This document shows, piece after piece, positions 1 through 8,437 of a DNA stretch of 64,000 nt. Positions within the stretch are counted from its first letter, which is position 1, and every line of letters starts with the position of its first letter. A program made the translations under genes and the position numbers. Source of the DNA: Herbiconiux solani NBRC 106740 (GTDB lineage Bacteria; Actinomycetota; Actinomycetes; Actinomycetales; Microbacteriaceae); the NCBI RefSeq assembly GCF_001571005.1, contig NZ_BCST01000004.1, positions 124,001-188,000 on the forward strand, written 5' to 3'. The notes beneath the pieces are model-generated. The model was given only the letters and a program-made list of their open reading frames with translations. It made no database searches and had not been told where the DNA came from.

Positions 1-700
1 CGGTGAGCTCGAGCACGGCCTCGACCGCGTCGGCGCCGCGCACCGCGACCAGGTCGGTGGCGCCGAACCGGGTCGCCAGGGCCTGCCGCTCGGGGTTGCG
101 GCTGAGCGCGATGATCCGCTCGGCGCCCAGGCGCTTCGCCGCGAGCACACCGCTCAGGCCAACGGCGCCGTCGCCGACGACCGCGACGGTGGAGCCGGGC
201 ACGACGGCGGCGCCGCGGGCGGCATGGAAGCCGGTGCCGTAGACGTCGGTGAGAGCGAGCAGATGCGGGATGAGGGCGTCGTCGGGCCGGCCGCCCGGCA
301 CGACCACGAGGGTGCCGTCGGCCAGCGGCACGCGCACGAACTCGCCCTGCCCGCCGTCCACGCCCTTTGAGCCCCAGAAGCCGCCATGCACGCACGAGGT
401 GGTGATGCCGGCGACGCAGTGCACGCAGGTGTTGTCGCTGTACTTGAAGGGCGCCACCACGAAGTCGCCGACGCGCACCTGCCCGACGTCGGTGCCGATG
501 GCCTCGACCACGCCGATGAACTCGTGGCCGATGCGGGAGCCGGCCGCCTTCGGGGTCTCGCCGCGGTAGTACCAGAGGTCGCTGCCGCAGACGCAGGTCG
601 CGACCACGCGGACGATGGCGTCCGTGGCGGCGACGATCTCGGGATCCGGAACCTCTTCGACGGCCACCGAGTAGGCGTCGTTGAACACGAGTGCGCGCAT
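1..700 (-). CDS. Zinc-dependent alcohol dehydrogenase (C-terminus cut by window edge)
   Basis: Medium-chain zinc dehydrogenase, NAD(P)-linked oxidation of an unknown alcohol. The ATG is at 698-700 on the minus strand and the frame runs open to base 1, so only about 233 N-terminal residues are present. Visible are a catalytic-zinc site (CVCGSDLW), GHEFIGVVEAIG, a cysteine-rich structural-zinc loop (TCVHCVAGITTSC) and a Rossmann glycine motif (VAVVGDGAVGLSG). It lies 97 bases downstream of the P450 stop in the same orientation, so it may be the last gene of the operon that starts at 5812. The substrate cannot be read from the sequence. Confidence 0.85.
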   Translation of the reverse strand, partial: MRALVFNDAYSVAVEEVPDPEIVAATDAIVRVVATCVCGSDLWYYRGETPKAAGSRIGHEFIGVVEAIGTDVGQVRVGDFVVAPFKYSDNTCVHCVAGITTSCVHGGFWGSKGVDGGQGEFVRVPLADGTLVVVPGGRPDDALIPHLLALTDVYGTGFHAARGAAVVPGSTVAVVGDGAVGLSGVLAAKRLGAERIIALSRNPERQALATRFGATDLVAVRGADAVEAVLELT

Positions 701-797
701 TTTCCGACTCTACCGGGATCCCGGGGTGGGGTCGGCGGTGGGCGGGTCGGCGGGTGGGGCGGGTCCTGGGGGTCTGCCCGGTCGGCGGGTCGGCCGG

Positions 798-2081
798 TCA
801 GGCGGGCAGGCGCTGGAGCACGAGCTCGGCGTAGCCCGGGATCAGGGTGCCCCGCTGGGCGCGCCGGCGGGTGAGGGCGAGCGGCGCGGTCTCGGCCGCA
901 TCCAGGACCGCCCCGACGGTCAGCCGGATCTGGGCCATGGCGAGCGGCGCCCCGAGACAGAAGTGCGCACCCGCCCCGAACCAGAGCTGGCGGAGGGATG
1001 CGGCGGGGTTGGCCACCGGGTCGAAGCCGCCCGCGCGACGATCGGCGAGGAAGGTCGCGAGCACCAGCCGGTCGCCTGGGTGCACCGCGACTCCCCCGAT
1101 CTCGGCGGACGCGGCGACGCTCCGGAGCATGACCGGCGACGGGGTGGTCACCCGGAGTCCCTCGGCGATCGCCTGGTCGAGCAGCGAGCGGTCGCGGGCG
1201 AGCACGTCGAGCCACCCGGTGTCGGCGAGCACGGCGACCAGGCGGGGCAGGTACGAGACGAGCGTCTCGGTGCCGGTGAGCACGAAGGCGCCGACCGCGC
1301 CGAGGGCCTCCTCCTCGCTGAGGCCGAGGCGGCGCATTCGGGCGGGGACGGTCTCGGGGTCGGTGGGGGCGGCGACGCGGTCGGATGGTGCGGTAGCCGA
1401 ATCGGCTGCGGCCTGCGCGGCCTCGGGGTCCGCATCCTCGCCACCCGCGGCGTAGGCCGAGCGGGCGTGGTCGGTCAGCTCGGCCAGCACCGCGCGCGCC
1501 CGCCGCACCTGCGACGGCGTGAAGCGGGGCCGGGCGAGAGACACGAACCCGGTGACCGACGAGATCCGGGCGAAGAGCTCCTCGCCCACGACGTCGCGGT
1601 CCAAGCCCACCAGGCGGCTGATCACCTGGCCCGCGTACTCGCGCACCTCGGTGACGAGATCCACCGGTTCACCGCGCGTCAAGCGCCGGGTCAGGGTCTC
1701 GGCCCGGCGCCCGATCGTCTGCTCGGTGAGTGCCTCGACGAACGCGGGCGCGAACAATGGCGCGAGCCGGCGGCGCAGGGCGTGGTGGTCGGCGCCCTCC
1801 ATGTTGAGCAGCACCGACGGGCCGAGCACGGGCGTCCAGAGGTCGGCGGGCGAGCCGGGCCCGGTCTTGGTGAAGCGCTCGGTGTCGAGGAGGATGCTCC
1901 GGAGCAGCCCCGCCTCGGTCACGATCACGCCCACTCCCGGCACCCGCACGACATCGCGACGGATGGCGCTCAGGGCGGGATAGGCGAGCGGATGCGCGGT
2001 GCGCTGCACGCGCTCCTCCCAGCGTCGTTCGCCGCCCGGCGTGAGCGCCCGGCCGCCGTGGCGCTGGACGTCCGCGGTCAT
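798..2081 (-). CDS. Cytochrome P450
   Basis: Heme monooxygenase of 427 residues, normal for a soluble bacterial P450. The heme-binding loop is FGAGAHFCLG with ligand Cys375; the ExxR pair is E307/R310 (EGLR); the I-helix oxygen-binding stretch is LTGTET near 268-273. An Ala/Asp/Pro-rich insertion at about 211-247 separates the G/H region from the I helix and is unlike the rest of the fold. It starts at ATG 2081, 37 bases after the KAS III-like gene, so it is probably co-transcribed and tailors that pathway's product. Substrate and redox partner are unknown; the nearest ferredoxin, at 57072, is far away. Confidence 0.93.
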   Translation of the reverse strand: MTADVQRHGGRALTPGGERRWEERVQRTAHPLAYPALSAIRRDVVRVPGVGVIVTEAGLLRSILLDTERFTKTGPGSPADLWTPVLGPSVLLNMEGADHHALRRRLAPLFAPAFVEALTEQTIGRRAETLTRRLTRGEPVDLVTEVREYAGQVISRLVGLDRDVVGEELFARISSVTGFVSLARPRFTPSQVRRARAVLAELTDHARSAYAAGGEDADPEAAQAAADSATAPSDRVAAPTDPETVPARMRRLGLSEEEALGAVGAFVLTGTETLVSYLPRLVAVLADTGWLDVLARDRSLLDQAIAEGLRVTTPSPVMLRSVAASAEIGGVAVHPGDRLVLATFLADRRAGGFDPVANPAASLRQLWFGAGAHFCLGAPLAMAQIRLTVGAVLDAAETAPLALTRRRAQRGTLIPGYAELVLQRLPA

Positions 2082-2093
2082 CGCCGACCCACC

Positions 2094-2131
2094 GCCGTCA
2101 CAGCCGCACCGTTCGCCGTCACAGCCGCACC
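2094..2131. repeat. 17-base direct repeat at the end of the KAS III-like gene
   Basis: The word GCCGTCACAGCCGCACC occurs at 2094-2110 and again at 2115-2131. The second copy contains the stop codon of the synthase gene, so the last codons appear to have been duplicated into the spacer before the P450 gene. Confidence 0.7.
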
Positions 2132-3237
2132 ACCATCACGCCGAGCGAGATGCCGCCGGCCAAGCCGACCAGCGCGACGAGGCTGCCGTCGTGCACGAGT
2201 CCGCGTTCGCGCGCGAGCTCGAGCTGCAGCGGGAGCGAGACCGAGGCGAGGTTGCCGTGCTCCGCGACGGTGAGCACCGTGCGGGCGGGGTCGACGCCGA
2301 TCGCCTCGACGATGCTGTGGTGATAGGGCGCGGCGACCTGATGGATGGCGACGAAGTCGAGGTCGGCCGGGTCGATCCCCAGCTCGGCCAGCGTCTCGCC
2401 GACGAGGCCGACGCCGACCTCGAGGAAGGCCCGCTGGAGTGCCGCGCCGTCCATGTCGAAGTAGCTGCCGCCCTCGGCGTGGGGGTTGATCGAGCCGCCG
2501 GTCGGGAGGGTGCCGACGGCCCAGTGCTCGGAGCGGGCGGCGAAACGGCTGCCGAGGATGCCGCGGGGCTGCTGCTGCTCGTGGGCGGCGGCGCCGCGGG
2601 CCGCTTCCTCGTCCGCCCGGGCCGCCGCCCCGGTCGCCTCGACGATCACGGCCGCGCCGGCGTCGCTCATCGTGTAGCCGGCGAACGAGCGGAGGAACTG
2701 GTCCTGGCCGTCGAGCGTCCAGCGCACGGCGTGCGAGGGCTGCTCGCCGCTGACGACCAGCACCCGGCGGTGCTGTCCGGCTCCGATCAGGGCGTCCGCG
2801 ACCTGAAGCGCGTTGATCACGCTGTTGCAGGCGTTCTTGATGTCCATCACCGGGCAGTCCAGGCCCAGCTTGGCCGAGACGATGTGGCTCGTCGCCGGTT
2901 CGATCAGGTCCTGGCTGGCCGAGGCGAACAGGAGCAGGTCGATCGGTCCGGGCGACTGCTCGAGTGCCCGCTGGGCGGCGGCCACAGCGAGGTCGGAGGT
3001 CTGCCACCCGTCGGGGCGGAGGTGCACCTGCTCGACACCCGTGATCCGCCGGATGAGCCCGGTCGCCAGCGGCAGCCCGGGGTTGCCGTCGCGGAGCCGC
3101 CGTTCGGTCTCGCCGCTCGACCGTGTCTCGGGCGGCAGGAAGGTCGCGACGGCGGCCAGCCGGGCGTGCGGCGTCGCGGCCGTGCGGGTCGGCGCGCTCA
3201 CCGGGGTCGGCGCGCTCACAGGGGTCGGCGCGCTCAT
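2119..3237 (-). CDS. 3-oxoacyl-ACP synthase III-like (thiolase-fold condensing enzyme, OleA-like)
   Basis: KAS III family, 372 residues from ATG 3237. The Cys-His-Asn triad is visible: Cys137 in DIKNACNSV, His299 in AIHQVAAPYHH, Asn329 in EHGNLASVSL. The NAC-x-x context of the cysteine resembles OleA-type enzymes more than housekeeping FabH. An open frame reaches 3270, but 3237 gives an ATGA overlap with the stop of the upstream reductase (3234-3236), the usual coupling signal. The N-terminus carries three SAPTPV-like repeats encoded by an 18-base tandem repeat, probably disordered. Family knowledge: such enzymes condense acyl-CoA with acyl-ACP or with a second acyl-CoA. Context suggests a committed biosynthetic step; the substrate is inferred, not seen. 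Confidence 0.85.
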   Translation of the reverse strand: MSAPTPVSAPTPVSAPTRTAATPHARLAAVATFLPPETRSSGETERRLRDGNPGLPLATGLIRRITGVEQVHLRPDGWQTSDLAVAAAQRALEQSPGPIDLLLFASASQDLIEPATSHIVSAKLGLDCPVMDIKNACNSVINALQVADALIGAGQHRRVLVVSGEQPSHAVRWTLDGQDQFLRSFAGYTMSDAGAAVIVEATGAAARADEEAARGAAAHEQQQPRGILGSRFAARSEHWAVGTLPTGGSINPHAEGGSYFDMDGAALQRAFLEVGVGLVGETLAELGIDPADLDFVAIHQVAAPYHHSIVEAIGVDPARTVLTVAEHGNLASVSLPLQLELARERGLVHDGSLVALVGLAGGISLGVMVVRL

Positions 3238-3241
3238 CGGG
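3188..3241. repeat. 18-base tandem repeat, three units
   Basis: The 13-base core GTCGGCGCGCTCA recurs at 3188, 3206 and 3224, a period of 18 bases. It encodes the SAPTPV repeats at the start of the KAS III-like protein, and the last unit carries the ATGA coupling site. Copy number could vary by slippage. Confidence 0.8.
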
Positions 3242-4445
3242 GGCCGTCCGCATCCGTCGCCGTCAGCCACGCCACGAGCCGGTCGACTCCCTCATCCACC
3301 GTTACACAGGGCGGGCCGAAGATCTCCCGGGCGCGGGGATCGTCGAAGGTGGTGGAGAAGGCGTACACGATGACCGAGTATCTCGTGATCGGCGGCTCCC
3401 CCGCTCGCCGGGACACCCGCCAGAGCGTCTCGACGGCGCTCGCCGCGACCAGGGCGGCGCGGCGGGAGACGCTGCGGCGGGGGGCGGGAAGCCCGAGCCG
3501 GTCGATGATGCCGAGCACGGTGGCCTGCAGGTCGACGGGTTCGCCGTTGGTCAGGGTGAGGGTGGCTCCCGTCACCGCGGGCGACCGGAGCGCCGTGACG
3601 AGCTGGTCGACGAGCGTGTCGATGTAGAGCAGGTCGCCGAGCACCGGCCGGCCCCCGGGCACGCGGATGCGCGGCAGCCGCCCGCTTTCGGCCGCGGCCA
3701 CCAGGCGTGGCACGAGGGTGGTGTCGCCGGGGCCGAAGACCGCGCGCGGGCGGAGCACGGTCCACTCGCCGGGGTAGGCGCGCACCAGCTCTTCGGCCCC
3801 GGCCTTGGTCTCGGCATAACGGCTGACGAACGGCGGCCGCGCCGCTGCGTCGCCCGGTGCCCCGACCTGATCCCTCGCCCGGGTGACGACGGATGCAGTC
3901 GACACGAACACCACCCGCGGATACGCCCCCGCGCCTCCCGCGCCCTGGCCCTCGCCCTCGGTGTACCGGCGATCGGTGCCGTGCTGCTCCGCGAGGCGCT
4001 CGGCGTAGTCGAGCACCGTGCGGGTGATGCCCACGTTGTCGCGCTCGAATTCGCTGCGGCTCCCCCAGGGCGAGCTCCGCGCGGCCGCGTGCACGATCAC
4101 GTCCGGCACGAATGGCCTCAGGGCGAGGAGGTCGGCCACCGCGGTGGAGGCCGCGAGATCGACGTGACGGTAGTCAGCGCGAGGGGACGGGGAGCGGCCG
4201 ATGCCGATCGCCTCGTACGCCGCCTCGGCCGAGAGCCGCTCGAGCAGGGCACCTCCGACGAATCCCGATGCCCCCGTCACCAGCACGCGTAGCGGCCGCC
4301 TGGCACGATCGCCCTCAGCCCCGGAGGCGTCAGGATCCGCGCTTCCTCGCTCGGCCCCGGAGTGGGCCGGATTTGCGCGCCCGCCCCCAGCGGGAGGATC
4401 GTCGGGAAGGAATCGCGGGGCATCGCCGGGTTCCGGGGCCGTCAC
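3234..4445 (-). CDS. NAD(P)-dependent epimerase/3-beta-HSD family reductase (OleD-like)
   Basis: Extended short-chain dehydrogenase, 403 residues from GTG 4445. The dinucleotide site is VTGASGFVGG at about 56-65; the catalytic pair is Y210xxxK214 (SRYAETK); VFGPGDTTLVPRL and the late GEPPITRYSV segment resemble OleD/3-beta-HSD proteins. OleD reduces a 2-alkyl-3-keto acid to the 3-hydroxy acid, which would suit the adjacent condensing enzyme. The first 50 residues are a charged, probably disordered extension; the start is supported by the GTGA overlap with the upstream ligase stop at 4442. A generic nucleotide-sugar or sterol dehydrogenase role cannot be excluded. Confidence 0.85.
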   Translation of the reverse strand: MTAPEPGDAPRFLPDDPPAGGGRANPAHSGAERGSADPDASGAEGDRARRPLRVLVTGASGFVGGALLERLSAEAAYEAIGIGRSPSPRADYRHVDLAASTAVADLLALRPFVPDVIVHAAARSSPWGSRSEFERDNVGITRTVLDYAERLAEQHGTDRRYTEGEGQGAGGAGAYPRVVFVSTASVVTRARDQVGAPGDAAARPPFVSRYAETKAGAEELVRAYPGEWTVLRPRAVFGPGDTTLVPRLVAAAESGRLPRIRVPGGRPVLGDLLYIDTLVDQLVTALRSPAVTGATLTLTNGEPVDLQATVLGIIDRLGLPAPRRSVSRRAALVAASAVETLWRVSRRAGEPPITRYSVIVYAFSTTFDDPRAREIFGPPCVTVDEGVDRLVAWLTATDADGPR

Positions 4446-5812
4446 GGGGTCACCTCTCGGAGGATGCGGCGGCGCTTGTGGGCGGGGTCTTCCGGCTCCC
4501 AGGGCGCGTGGACGACGGCCGCGTGGCAGCCGTAGGCCGAGAAGAGCGACTCTAGGGCCGCGGTCACCGCCTTCGGCGCACCCGGCGCGGGCTCCTCGAG
4601 CCGCACGTGCACGTCGAGGCCGCGCTGCCGGATCCGCCAGTCCGCGTACCCGGCCGAGCCGACGGCCATGGCGCGCCGCGCCGCATCCGGGAACACCTCG
4701 ACCATCGCCCGCCCGTCGATGCTCGGCAGCCGCAGCACCGAATCCTCCCGGCCGTCGACACCCGCGAGCACCGTCGTCACCCGCCCGCAGGCGCAGCGCT
4801 CGGGTGCGGCCGGATCCACCCGAAGCACGTCGTCGAGCCGGTACCGCACGACGAGCTGCGTGCTCCGCTCGAAGTCGGTGACGATCGGCACGAAGCGGGT
4901 CCCGTCGTCACCCTGCCACTCCCGTTCGAACCGCACCGTCTCCTCGTTGAGGTGGAGCGCCCCATGACCGCAGCTGAGCGCGAGCAGCCCCTCGGTCGCC
5001 TGGTAGACCTGACGCGGCGGCCGGCCCCAGGCCAGCTCCACCCGGCTCGCGGTGTCCGGCTCCAGCACTTCGGCGACCGAGATCACGAGCCGGGGGCGGA
5101 TGCGCAGCTCCCCTGCGTCGGCGCGACGGGCCAGCGCGTCGAGCACCGAGGCCGGCGCCACGAGCACATCGGGCCCCCGCCCCGCGTCGGCCGCCGCCCG
5201 GAGCTCTGCCAGGTGGGCGTCGAACGACTCCGTCAGGTCGAAAAAAGTGAAGCGCACCCGCGAGCTCGCGACGGATTCGTACAGGCCGCCACCCGCGCGG
5301 AGGAAGAACGCGATCCGCAACGGCGGCCGCCACGGCAGCAGTAGCCGGCGCACCGACCCCGCGTCGAGCAGGCGGCCGAGCACGGTGCCGGCCCACAGCA
5401 TCCGTTCTCGCGGACTCACGAGGAAGACACCCCGGCGACCGGAGGTGCCGCTGGAGAGACCGACCGTGAGGTCGCCGCCCACCGTCGGGCTGAAATCGCG
5501 GCTCTGCTCGGCCTCGAGTGCCACGCCCAGGGCATCGGCCAGGCGGATGCCGCGGGTGTTCAGCCCGTCGAAGTGCTCGAGGTGCACGGTCTTGTCGACC
5601 ACCGGCAGCCGCACCGGCCGCCGACCGGGGTTCGCATCGAGCAGAGCACGGTAGAACGGAGCCGCGACCAGCCGCCGCCTGAACCGCTGTACCCGCCGCT
5701 CCTGCCAGGCGTCGAACGCCGCCCGCGACCGGAACCGCCTCCCCCACCGCGCCATCCCGAACCGCACCAGCATCGCGCCGGTCAGTTGCGCTCGAGAGAT
5801 CCGCTCCCTCAT
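4442..5812 (-). CDS. Adenylate-forming enzyme, F390 synthetase/CapK/PaaK-like
   Basis: Member of the phenylacetate-CoA ligase-like branch of the ANL superfamily, 456 residues from ATG 5812. The ATP-binding loop is LSSGTSGRRG near residue 119; VYQATEG and a late RYRLDDVLRV segment match the family; a cysteine pair (CACG) precedes the C-terminal domain. These enzymes activate carboxylic acids as acyl-adenylates. It is the first gene of the operon and overlaps the next gene by GTGA. The open frame continues to 6664, but that extension is antisense to the gene at 5939, so the start is set at 5812. In this setting it could play the part OleC plays in beta-lactone formation, which is inference. Confidence 0.82.
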   Translation of the reverse strand: MRERISRAQLTGAMLVRFGMARWGRRFRSRAAFDAWQERRVQRFRRRLVAAPFYRALLDANPGRRPVRLPVVDKTVHLEHFDGLNTRGIRLADALGVALEAEQSRDFSPTVGGDLTVGLSSGTSGRRGVFLVSPRERMLWAGTVLGRLLDAGSVRRLLLPWRPPLRIAFFLRAGGGLYESVASSRVRFTFFDLTESFDAHLAELRAAADAGRGPDVLVAPASVLDALARRADAGELRIRPRLVISVAEVLEPDTASRVELAWGRPPRQVYQATEGLLALSCGHGALHLNEETVRFEREWQGDDGTRFVPIVTDFERSTQLVVRYRLDDVLRVDPAAPERCACGRVTTVLAGVDGREDSVLRLPSIDGRAMVEVFPDAARRAMAVGSAGYADWRIRQRGLDVHVRLEEPAPGAPKAVTAALESLFSAYGCHAAVVHAPWEPEDPAHKRRRILREVTP

Positions 5813-5938
5813 GACGTCGACCGGCAGGTCGTGAGCGGCGGCAGGGTGGGCGTGAGGGGCGGATGCGTCGTCGGCCGGCTCACGCTCACAGCCTACGCGG
5901 GCCGCGCCCGAGCACCGCTTGCCTTCTAGAATGGCGCC

Positions 5939-6670
5939 ATGGCGGGAATCATCGGACACATCCTGCCCATCGCCATCGGCGTCGCCTTGAGCTCGGTTCC
6001 CATCGTCGTGATGGTGCTCATCCTCCTCTCGCCACGCGGCCGGTGGTCGAGCCTCACCTACCTGATCGGCGCCGCGATCGGGCTCGCCGGACTCACGACC
6101 CTCTTCAGCGCCGTGGCCTCGCTGCTGCCGCCGCCCCCGCCCTCGAACCAGAGCCCCCTGTTCGCGGCGATCGAGATCGTGATCGGCCTCGCCCTGCTGG
6201 TGCTCGCCGCCGTGCGCTGGACCCGCGGCCGCGCGCGCATTCGTGCCGCGCGTGCCGCCCACAGCGGGGTCCCCGCCGACCTCGACCCGGATGCCGCCCC
6301 CGCCTCCGCGACGGGCATGGTCGCGTGGCTGACCAAGGTGACGAGCCTCGGGCCCATCCCGTCGTTCGGGGTCGGCTTCATCCTGATGCTGCGACCGAAG
6401 AACCTGCTGCTCACCCTGGCCGCTGGCGTCGCGATCGGCGCCGGCAACGTGACGGTCGGCCTCGACGCCGTGGCCATAGCGATCTTCACCCTGCTCGGCA
6501 TCTCGACGCTCGCCGCCCCGATCATCTTCTCGCTGGTCGACCCGGCCCGGATGAAGACCCCGCTCGAGCGCACCCGCGTCTGGATCGAGGGCAACAGCGC
6601 CACCGTCACGACCATCGTGCTGCTCGTGCTCGGCGTCGTCATCATCGGCAGCGGCATCACCCACCTCTGA
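5939..6670 (+). CDS. GAP/Sap family membrane protein (LysE-like fold)
   Basis: Integral membrane protein of 243 residues with about six hydrophobic helices (residues 2-30, 38-62, 73-95, 135-165, 170-200, 222-243) and a cytoplasmic basic loop near 95-110. The pattern matches the GAP (sulfolipid/glycopeptidolipid addressing protein) family, whose mycobacterial members help move lipids to the cell surface. It starts at ATG 5939, 126 bases from and divergent to the ligase-reductase-synthase-P450 operon, so it may export or accommodate that operon's product. The family assignment is good; the transport role here is inferred from position. Confidence 0.75.
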   Translation: MAGIIGHILPIAIGVALSSVPIVVMVLILLSPRGRWSSLTYLIGAAIGLAGLTTLFSAVASLLPPPPPSNQSPLFAAIEIVIGLALLVLAAVRWTRGRARIRAARAAHSGVPADLDPDAAPASATGMVAWLTKVTSLGPIPSFGVGFILMLRPKNLLLTLAAGVAIGAGNVTVGLDAVAIAIFTLLGISTLAAPIIFSLVDPARMKTPLERTRVWIEGNSATVTTIVLLVLGVVIIGSGITHL

Positions 6671-6675
6671 CCGAG

Positions 6676-6737
6676 CGGCGACAGCCCGACCGGACTGCGG
6701 CGGACTGCCCGGACGGCGACGGCCCGACCGGGCTGCG
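6676..6737. repeat. Imperfect 24-base direct repeat in convergent spacer
   Basis: Two copies (6676-6699 and 6714-6737) match at 22 of 24 positions around CGGCGACAGCCCGACCGG. They fill most of the spacer between the convergent GAP-family and beta-amylase genes. I see no terminator-like U tract here. Confidence 0.65.
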
Positions 6738-6789
6738 ACGACCGGCGAACCGATCCCTCGCAGCCCGGCCAGGCCGGCGACCCGCCGAC

Positions 6790-8340
6790 TCAGTGGAAGT
6801 CGCGGATGAACCGCTCGAACTCCCCCCGCGCCGTGCCCGAGGCCGTGACATCCTCTAGCCGCAGGATCGTCAGCCCTGAGTACGCCGAGGGCGACCCCGA
6901 GAAGGCGTCCCGGATGTGGGACCAGCCCACCGTCGACGAGGTGCCGACCGAACCCAGGTTGCCGCTCAGCGCGTTCTCGCCCTTCAGCGTCACGTGCGCC
7001 CGCTGAGCGGCGTCACCGACCCAGTTCACGAGCGACGCCGCATTCGAGTAGGCGTGCGAACCGCCGTCCCACTCCCGCCCGTCCGGCATCTCGAGGGCCG
7101 TGAAGTGCAGGATCACGCGGTGCTTCGGCGAGACCCCGTCGCCGTTGACGTCGAGGTCGTGCACGAGCGCGAGGATTCCGTCGTAGCCGTGCCCGGTCGA
7201 AGCGTCGTCGTAGGCCTGATCGGTGTGGATGAGCCCGGCCGCGACCTCGGGTGCGCGCCGGATGGGGCTGCCCGCCATGGTCTGCCAGTGCACTCCGGGC
7301 ACCTTCAGCCCGAGCGGCACCGAGGCGAACTCGTCGTCGAAGGCGCCGATCGCCTCGAGCATCACCTGGCGACCGTGGCGCAGCAGGCTCTCGCTGTACC
7401 AGCGCGTGAAGTCTTTGCCGTAGCGCAGCGAACGGTACGCGCCCGAGGTGATGAACCGGTCGTGGTCGCTCGGCGGCGTGATGGCCGTGTAGGTCAGACC
7501 CGGGATGCTCCAGGCCGTCGCGACGCCCGCGACCGACCCGTAGCGCGCGACCGCCCAGTCGGCGAAGTCGCGCACGGCCGAGGTCGAGTAGCTCTGGAAG
7601 GTGCCCCGGTTCGGGTAGCCCGCCGGGTCGCCCGGAGCGGTCTTGTCGTGTGTCGCGTACGACGGGTACCGCAGCTCACCGGCGGGCCCCGTGCTCACCG
7701 TGATCTCCTGGATGCGCCCACGGTAGTCGGTCGCGCCCGAGCTGTAGTGCTGCTCGAAGGCCTCCATGAAGTCACCCATGTCCTGCAGCGCCCGATCCGA
7801 CCCCATGCCCCACGGCGACGGGGATTCGCGGTTCGTGTTGCCGTACTCGCTGACCCAGGCGTTGTCGGCCGGGATCGTGCTGCACCACCCCGCCACACCG
7901 CAGATCTGGATCGGCTCGAAGACGAAGTCCGGCACCGCGATGTTGCAGACGTCGGCGACGTTCGTACCGCACTGGTGGAACGACATCATCGGCACGAGCT
8001 CGAGCCCCGCCGAGGTGACGGCCGCGAAGAGCTTGTCGTAGTAGGCCCAGTCGAACGAGCCGCGCGCCGGCTCGGCCTTGCCCCACCAGACGTCGACGGC
8101 GACCGCATCCACCCCCTGGCCCGAAGCGATCGCGAGGGAGTCGGTGAACGAGGTCCACTGCGGGCCCGAGGAGGCCCAGTCGTCGATCCAGAGCGGGGCC
8201 ATCACGTTCACGGTCTGGGCGGCCCCCGGAGAGGCCGCGTGCCCGGGCGGCGCCCCGAGCGGGGCGGCCGAGAGTCCGGACGCGAGAAGGGCGATGGCCG
8301 CGGTAGCGAGCCCGATACGGGAGGTGGTTCGAAGTGCCAT
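6790..8340 (-). CDS. Secreted beta-amylase (glycoside hydrolase family 14)
   Basis: Releases maltose from the non-reducing ends of alpha-1,4-glucans. From ATG 8340 it is 516 residues with an N-terminal signal peptide (hydrophobic to about residue 26, likely cut after GHAA). GH14 signatures are clear: DAVAVDVWWGKAE near 78-90, MSFHQCGTN near 119, the acid Glu222 in GPAGELRYPS and the base Glu417 in TALEMPDG. No starch-binding domain follows. An in-frame ATG at 8367 would add nine residues; 8340 gives the better signal peptide although its G-run sits very close to the start. No transporter or other amylase lies beside it. Confidence 0.93.
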   Translation of the reverse strand: MALRTTSRIGLATAAIALLASGLSAAPLGAPPGHAASPGAAQTVNVMAPLWIDDWASSGPQWTSFTDSLAIASGQGVDAVAVDVWWGKAEPARGSFDWAYYDKLFAAVTSAGLELVPMMSFHQCGTNVADVCNIAVPDFVFEPIQICGVAGWCSTIPADNAWVSEYGNTNRESPSPWGMGSDRALQDMGDFMEAFEQHYSSGATDYRGRIQEITVSTGPAGELRYPSYATHDKTAPGDPAGYPNRGTFQSYSTSAVRDFADWAVARYGSVAGVATAWSIPGLTYTAITPPSDHDRFITSGAYRSLRYGKDFTRWYSESLLRHGRQVMLEAIGAFDDEFASVPLGLKVPGVHWQTMAGSPIRRAPEVAAGLIHTDQAYDDASTGHGYDGILALVHDLDVNGDGVSPKHRVILHFTALEMPDGREWDGGSHAYSNAASLVNWVGDAAQRAHVTLKGENALSGNLGSVGTSSTVGWSHIRDAFSGSPSAYSGLTILRLEDVTASGTARGEFERFIRDFH

Positions 8341-8437
8341 CCCCCCACGGTAGGTTCGGGCGGCCATCGCCCTTCGTGAGTACTTTCCACCTAGCGGCCG
8401 ACCCGCCCGAAGACGGATCGGCCGCAGTGGGATTGCG

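Noticed and set aside
4442-5812. True coenzyme F390 synthetase
   Set aside because: F390 synthetases belong to methanogens and no F420 genes are near. The zincin_2 protein's F420 label is only a historical family name.
5813-6664. Extension of the ligase gene to 6664
   Set aside because: The extension is antisense to the GAP-family gene and its translation is His/Asp/Arg-rich, with no adenylate-forming domain. ATG 5812 gives the full family length.
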